A stretch of 9,668 nt of DNA, taken from NCBI GenBank assembly GCA_964547105.1, contig CAZJLO010000061.1, positions 1-9,668 of the forward strand. Reading direction: 5' to 3'. The notes under the pieces were generated by a model. It saw only the letters and a program-made list of their open reading frames with translations, did not search any database and had not been told where the DNA came from. The stretch comes from RXOA01 sp964547105. Lineage in GTDB: Bacteria > Bipolaricaulota > Bipolaricaulia > UBA7950 > UBA9294. A program made the position numbers and the translations under genes. Shown piece by piece: positions 6,067 through 9,668 of this stretch (position 1 is the first letter of the stretch; every line of letters starts with the position of its first letter).

Positions 6067-7572
6067 TTACTCGCCAACAACCTCCGGAAGGAGGATCAGC
6101 AGGTCGTACGAGAACGTATCCGTGTCTCCGTACCCCTCTACAGCTACGGAATATGTACCCGCCTCGAGAACGTCATCGATCCGGCTCCACAGTCCACTGC
6201 CGCCATCGTCATCGCACGTGATCAGGTTCTCGCTCGAATCGTACAGGCACATATAGGAATCCCCTTCAGCCTGTCCTGCCACCTCCACCACGACGCGAGT
6301 TGTCGACGGCACGGTGAATGTGTAGAAATCGACATCGGCCTGGGTGATCTGGCCGGCGACCATCGCCGGAAGGGTCTCGACGGCGGTTGAGGTCACCGGG
6401 TTGTTGTTGGCTTCAACCTCGAAAACTCTCTCGAACCACTCCAGGCTTGCGGTCAGCGAGTAGCGGAAGGAATCCTCCGTTCCGTAGCCTTCCACCGTTA
6501 CGAAGTACTGCCCGGCGTCCACCGGCTTCAGAATGCGGCTCCACATGCCGGAACCTCCGTCATCATCGCATCCCAAGCTGGTATCGGTTTCGTCCCTCAA
6601 ACACACGTAGCTGTCCGCGCTAACGGGGCCGCTTGTCTCGACAATCAGTACTCCGGAGGCATTCAGTGTGATTTCGAAGAAGTCGATGTCCCCACCTGCG
6701 AGGAGATCGTCGACGCTCACGGCCCCCCCGATATCAAGCGAACCAAGGACGCACGCATCTGCGGCTGTATTGTTCGGCTCGCACTCCTCGACGACCATTT
6801 GCACCACACTGAACTGGTAGGCCTCGATGGCTTCATTGTCGCCGTAATCGTGAATGCGAGCGATGTACTTCCCGGGATCGAGTTCCGCGAAGATCATGCT
6901 CCAGCCATGAGCACCGCTGTCATCGTCGCGAGCCATCGGCACGTAGCGTTCCAGTTCCCCATCGTACTGATAAAGGATAAGCAACGTGTCGCCAGATGTT
7001 CCGTCGGTTCGCAGCTGGACCACCCCTTCGCTTCCTTCTGCGACTTCGAAGGCGAAGAAGTCAGCATCCCCCGATGGGGCAATGGACGCATACATCCTGA
7101 CAATCTCCGAACCGATCACGCCGAGGTCATTGGGCATGCAGATGCCGTCGTTCGGCTCGATCTCCAGTGCGCTGCTGACGACGAGTTCGTACGATAGAGT
7201 CCTCAACTCACTGCTGGCGACTCGAAGTAGATAGCTTCCCGGAGCAAGCGCGACCTGGAGTTCGTTCTCCGAGGCCTGAATCGGAGCGACCTCCGCCGAG
7301 TACAGAACCACCTGAAGATCCGAGTCGTCCTGTGTCGACGTTGACAGCATCACATCAGCGGAGGAGACGGCGATATCAAACCGGTACCAGTCGCTATCGC
7401 CGGCGTAATCCATGGCCCCGTTGACTGTGATTGTGTCCGCAGCCGCGCCGAACGAGCCGATTGACATTGCCTGGATCGGCGACTCATTGGGCTCCTGTTC
7501 CGCGATCTCACCGAACACCGCAAAGCCACAAAACACTATCCCGAACAGCAAAAACATCCCTACAATCTTCAT
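6067..7572 (-). CDS. Exported protein of four PPC-like repeats (501 aa)
   Basis: ATG 7572 is chosen because GGAGGT lies seven bases before it and a signal peptide follows (KIVGMFLLFGIVFCGFAVFG, cleavage near residues 21-24). The mature protein is four tandem beta-sandwich units of about 110-120 residues, near 25-133, 136-259, 262-376 and 383-495. Each begins with an EPN-type motif (EQEPNES, EIEPNDG, ECEPNNT, EVEANNN), has a D-D-F/Y-F/Y strand (GDSDWYRF, GDADFFAF, GDIDFFEI, ADVDFYTF) and closes with a G-Y/S-Y-x-V strand. This is the pattern of bacterial pre-peptidase C-terminal (PPC) domains, which normally trail secreted peptidases. Repeats 3 and 4 are closest, sharing CDDDGGSG-M/L-WSRI and a C-x10-C pair (324/335, 442/453) that could form a disulfide. 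The acidic DDDGG turns may bind calcium. No catalytic domain is present, so it may act as a binding or accessory protein. It lies 168 bp after the serine protease gene. Confidence 0.85.
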   Translation of the reverse strand: MKIVGMFLLFGIVFCGFAVFGEIAEQEPNESPIQAMSIGSFGAAADTITVNGAMDYAGDSDWYRFDIAVSSADVMLSTSTQDDSDLQVVLYSAEVAPIQASENELQVALAPGSYLLRVASSELRTLSYELVVSSALEIEPNDGICMPNDLGVIGSEIVRMYASIAPSGDADFFAFEVAEGSEGVVQLRTDGTSGDTLLILYQYDGELERYVPMARDDDSGAHGWSMIFAELDPGKYIARIHDYGDNEAIEAYQFSVVQMVVEECEPNNTAADACVLGSLDIGGAVSVDDLLAGGDIDFFEITLNASGVLIVETSGPVSADSYVCLRDETDTSLGCDDDGGSGMWSRILKPVDAGQYFVTVEGYGTEDSFRYSLTASLEWFERVFEVEANNNPVTSTAVETLPAMVAGQITQADVDFYTFTVPSTTRVVVEVAGQAEGDSYMCLYDSSENLITCDDDGGSGLWSRIDDVLEAGTYSVAVEGYGDTDTFSYDLLILLPEVVGE

Positions 7573-7587
7573 GCGTCGAACCTCCCT

Positions 7588-7606
7588 CCCCGGTGGAAAC
7601 CCGGGG
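7588..7606 (-). promoter_or_regulatory. GC hairpin next to the PPC gene ribosome binding site
   Basis: CCCCGG and CCGGGG arms (six G-C pairs, 7-nt loop) sit two bases upstream of the GGAGGT of the PPC gene on the minus-strand RNA. The stem does not cover that site but could affect ribosome access or mark a processed 5' end. I found no convincing promoter in the 168-bp gap 7573-7740. Confidence 0.3.
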
Positions 7607-7740
7607 CAATTGTGCGTTCGCTGCGAGAGCAACACGGCCGGTTGACCCCGCTTCGATCCTTCGAAAGCAACATCCTTCGTTTCATCAGCGGATCTCGGCG
7701 ACACGTGGCCGGATCCGATGTATTTGTCGATCCGTTTGGC

Positions 7741-8439
7741 TCACTCTCGTGTATCGAGAACCAGTGCGGCATCGACTCGGGTGGCGATGACGACGGATTG
7801 ATCGAGCAACTTCGCCGTGATCACTCCGACAAGCTGTCCGTTCTCCGCGAGAACAGGAGATCCACTGAATCCGGGCGTGATCGGTGTCTTGACGCTGATC
7901 CAAATGCGAGAGCTGTCGTAGTACGGCGACTCAATCACACGTCCGGGGACAACCTCCAACGTTCCCCGCCGGTAGCCGACAATCCAGACTCGCATCCGAG
8001 CCGGAGCGAGGAGATCCTCGGAGCCGGAAGAAACGGCAACTCCTTCGCTCATAGCGCGGCCGAGGTTGATCCACGCCAGATCGAGCGTCTCGTCGATCCG
8101 CGGATTGGGATCAACCGCTGCCGAAAGCTGCTCAGTACGCCCCTCGACATACAGATCGAACTCGGACAGCCAATCCGAGTGGAACGACGCATCATCGTCG
8201 CACCAGAACAGGTGGGCTACGGTCAAGATCTGGCCGTTCTCAAGAAGCGTTGCCGTACACCCGAACGAAGCCGGATCTCCGGACTGAGAACACAGCCCGA
8301 ATATGTCCAGCCACAGCACATAGCCAGCATCGGCTGCTGCCTGAACCGGCGGAGGAGTCCCGGCTGTGCCGTAGGAGATCGCCGCCAGCAGCAGAAGTAG
8401 CGCGGCACACCGCGCTGAGCGAAGTCTATGGATTCTCAT
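7741..8439 (-). CDS. Exported chymotrypsin-fold (S1-like) serine protease (232 aa)
   Basis: Numbering is from ATG 8439. Residues 1 to about 35 are a signal peptide (RIHRLRSAR, then CAALLLLLAAISYG, with possible cleavage after VQA). The mature part is a small trypsin-like protease with the triad in order: GCTATLLENGQILTVAH (His76), TLDLAWINL (Asp120) and TPGFSGSPVL (Ser192; F-S-G-S-P replaces the chymotrypsin D-S-G-G-P). Cys61 lies 15 residues before the catalytic His, exactly as in chymotrypsin, and Cys80 four after it, so the usual disulfide around the histidine is likely; Cys50 is extra. At about 200 mature residues it is a bare catalytic domain without PDZ or PPC extension, closest in style to bacterial V8/glutamyl-endopeptidase-like enzymes. 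The start codon is unsettled: GGAGG is only two bases before ATG 8439, GTG 8442 overlaps it, and the optimally spaced codon at 8433 is ATC. The gene overlaps the end of the upstream gene by 14 bp, so translation is probably coupled. Confidence 0.88.
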   Translation of the reverse strand: MRIHRLRSARCAALLLLLAAISYGTAGTPPPVQAAADAGYVLWLDIFGLCSQSGDPASFGCTATLLENGQILTVAHLFWCDDDASFHSDWLSEFDLYVEGRTEQLSAAVDPNPRIDETLDLAWINLGRAMSEGVAVSSGSEDLLAPARMRVWIVGYRRGTLEVVPGRVIESPYYDSSRIWISVKTPITPGFSGSPVLAENGQLVGVITAKLLDQSVVIATRVDAALVLDTRE

Positions 8440-8448
8440 CACCTCCGG
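8426..8448 (-). promoter_or_regulatory. Overlapping stop/start with embedded ribosome binding site
   Basis: The last codons of the 350-aa gene read GCC GGA GGT GAT GAG AAT CCA TAG on the minus strand. The same bases hold GGAGGTGATGA and the candidate starts GTG 8442 and ATG 8439 of the protease gene in another frame. The run GGAGGTGATGA recurs at the start of the MBL-fold gene, where the true ATG falls 13 bases after its first G; here that place is taken by ATC (8433). This layout points to translational coupling. Confidence 0.6.
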
Positions 8449-9478
8449 CTAGGAAGAACGACACAAGAGAGAGTTGGCGAGCGGTGTCGAGCCACTGGAG
8501 CGCACTCAGCGCTCCAGTCTGCAAGCCGGGTAGGATGATGGGCAGATCCATTGCCAGCTGCTGAACAAGCGGAAGGTAGAGGAGACGGTCGTTCCGAGCA
8601 CTAAATTCAAGCACATCGGTTGTTGCGCGAAACAGAGTGTCATCGCTTCTCACTGCAAGGAGGATCACACGCTGCGCGTCAAGGAGATCGACTGCATCAT
8701 TTGCGGCCATCTGTTCGCCGCAGATGTCGAGAACCAGGGGCCAATCGGGATCGGATTCCTGCACCGGGGCGAGCAGGATGGCAATGTCTGTTTGATCTCC
8801 TTCGTCGGCTTCGAGATCGGCCTGAGTATCGTAGTGGATCAGGTCAATGTGATTTGGGCCGACAGACGCAGCCCCCTCGAGCTGTTCTCGAAGACCGGAC
8901 AGCAGCCCCACTCCCCGCGGAACGCAATCGGTGCTCGGCACGAAAACGGCAGTCTTCTGCCAAGCGGCGTAGATGAGCGCATGGGTTTGCTGGATTCGAG
9001 ACACCAGAGGGACGTCCAAGACAACACCGCTCGACCCGCCGCCGCAGCATGCTCCGGTTTCGGGATTGCCGGCGCAGTAGGCCTTCTGGCGGAAGTGCTC
9101 GTCAAGCATACGATTGGAAGCATCTGCTGGGATTCCTTCGTCGAACGACACATAAAGAATGTCGACCAACTTGGAATCGTCATCCTCGGATCTCGCGGCC
9201 CGCTGCGACCCCTCTTCGTACAACGACGAATAGACCAGCTCATTCCACTCCGATGCCGACTGGGCCGTCGAAGGGAACACTTCCCACGGAGTGCAAACCA
9301 GTCCGCTCGTCTCGGATGTGTACCAGATGAGAAGCTCGCAGACATCATCCGAGAGGATGAGTTCATGTCGGATCGCCTCCGCAAGGAGTGCGGACCCGGG
9401 AATCTCTCCTCCCACCGTCGCGCTGGCGATGATGCCGACCAGAGCAGTGCATATCACCACAGAGTGCACGAAACGCAT
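8426..9478 (-). CDS. Exported cysteine-containing protein of unknown family (350 aa)
   Basis: ATG 9478 has AAGGAGG five bases before it; an upstream TTG/ATG-type extension to 9514 has no such site. Residues 1 to about 24 form a signal peptide (MRFVHSVVICTALVGIIASA, likely cleavage near GG-E25). The mature protein is acidic, mixed alpha/beta by appearance, and has seven cysteines (47, 62, 135, 144, 145, 185, 253) with a local cluster YCAGNPETGACCGGGSSG at 134-151. This fits a disulfide-bonded protein outside the cytoplasm. Hydrophobic strands (VDILYVSF, HALIYAAW, DIAILLAPV, RVILLAV, DLPIILPGL) suggest a central beta-sheet fold. No catalytic motif or known domain is recognised. It is first in a cluster behind a good promoter and overlaps the serine protease gene, so it may be a partner of the protease such as a chaperone, inhibitor or targeting subunit; this is inferred from gene order only. 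Confidence 0.82.
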   Translation of the reverse strand: MRFVHSVVICTALVGIIASATVGGEIPGSALLAEAIRHELILSDDVCELLIWYTSETSGLVCTPWEVFPSTAQSASEWNELVYSSLYEEGSQRAARSEDDDSKLVDILYVSFDEGIPADASNRMLDEHFRQKAYCAGNPETGACCGGGSSGVVLDVPLVSRIQQTHALIYAAWQKTAVFVPSTDCVPRGVGLLSGLREQLEGAASVGPNHIDLIHYDTQADLEADEGDQTDIAILLAPVQESDPDWPLVLDICGEQMAANDAVDLLDAQRVILLAVRSDDTLFRATTDVLEFSARNDRLLYLPLVQQLAMDLPIILPGLQTGALSALQWLDTARQLSLVSFFLAGGDENP

Positions 9479-9537
9479 GCCATCCTCCTTTATGCCGGAA
9501 GAATACCAAAACAACTGAACTGAGACAAAGACTCCAG

Positions 9538-9566
9538 TTTATCAACGTTCTTTGCTAGAATGACAA
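9538..9566 (-). promoter_or_regulatory. Predicted sigma-70-type promoter of the protease cluster
   Basis: On the minus strand TTGTCA (plus-strand 9561-9566, 5 of 6 matches) is followed after exactly 17 bp by GATAAA (9538-9543, 4 of 6). Transcription would start near 9531, giving a leader of about 50 nt before ATG 9478. The 9480-9560 stretch is visibly more AT-rich than its surroundings. This probably drives the 350-aa gene and the coupled protease gene, and perhaps the PPC gene too. Confidence 0.55.
9553..9561 (+). promoter_or_regulatory. Possible divergent extended -10 promoter
   Basis: The plus strand reads TGC TAGAAT: a TAGAAT box (5 of 6 matches to TATAAT) preceded by the TGn element of extended -10 promoters. 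No good -35 box lies 16-18 bp upstream. It touches the -35 box of the minus-strand promoter, so the two could not be used at the same time. Confidence 0.3.
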
Positions 9567-9668
9567 ACTCCGAGAGGCTGCTGGGTCATCGGAAAGGATC
9601 GATTGCGATCAAGACGACGGTTCTTGGCAACGGATCCTCAGCCCACGGTTGCGGATCAACGTCGGCCT
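9560..9668 (+). CDS. Possible 5' end of a divergent gene, cut by window edge
   Basis: From ATG 9560 a plus-strand frame is open for 36 codons to the window edge (MTNSERLLGHRKG, later IKTTVLGNGSSAHGCG). No ribosome binding site precedes that ATG. A GGAAAGGA at 9591-9598 is followed closely by ATT 9602 in this frame and TTG 9603 in a second open frame, so start and frame are both uncertain. If the extended -10 box is real, transcription would begin around 9568, favouring a start after 9600. No family is recognised, and over this length an open frame is not significant in GC-rich DNA. Confidence 0.2.
   Translation, partial: MTNSERLLGHRKGSIAIKTTVLGNGSSAHGCGSTSA

Noticed and set aside
7612..8400. 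262-codon plus-strand open frame
   Set aside because: Mostly antisense to the serine protease, whose catalytic triad is on the minus strand; no start signal.
8792..9523. 243-codon plus-strand open frame
   Set aside because: Antisense to the 350-aa gene, without start signal or recognisable motif.
1..9668. Mobile element, CRISPR array, tRNA/rRNA or phage genes
   Set aside because: Looked for terminal inverted repeats, transposase or integrase motifs, regularly spaced repeats and rRNA/tRNA hallmarks by eye; none seen.

Overview
The window reads as chromosomal DNA of a Gram-negative-type (diderm) bacterium of moderately high GC content. Two proteins carry lipoprotein signal sequences, almost every gene starts with an export signal, and ribosome binding sites are strong (GGAGG or GGAGGTGA). 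The mix of BACON-like, PPC and papain-like modules on exported proteins is seen in several environmental phyla, and I cannot assign a taxon from this sequence. I see no rRNA, tRNA, transposase, integrase, CRISPR array or phage gene.

All confident genes are on the minus strand, so transcription runs from right to left. From the right: a promoter at 9538-9566 drives a 350-aa exported protein of unknown family (9478-8426). This overlaps a chymotrypsin-fold serine protease (8439-7741), which is followed after 168 bp by an exported protein made of four PPC-like repeats (7572-6067). A strong 13-bp hairpin (5978-6014) follows that gene. Between 5189 and 5977 lies gene-poor DNA with a possible decayed three-helix membrane protein gene. 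Next come an exported or lipid-anchored metallo-beta-lactamase-fold hydrolase (5188-4412) and a 570-bp spacer holding a good promoter and a roughly 290-nt leader. Then follow a small exported and membrane-associated protein of unknown function (3840-3055) and a 715-aa lipoprotein with a ZU5-like domain and a papain-like cysteine peptidase-like domain (2833-686). A 344-bp spacer with a promoter and a palindromic operator candidate precedes the 5' part of a BACON-like exported protein that leaves the window at its left edge.

The products share a cell-envelope or extracellular destination, with two protease-like enzymes, a UlaG-like hydrolase and several beta-sandwich modules. The clearest functional group is the right-hand cluster: an unknown exported protein overlapping a serine protease, then a free-standing PPC-repeat protein. 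PPC domains are normally fused to secreted peptidases, so this may be a split protease/PPC arrangement; that is inference. The far right edge may hold the beginning of a divergent plus-strand gene, but the evidence is weak.
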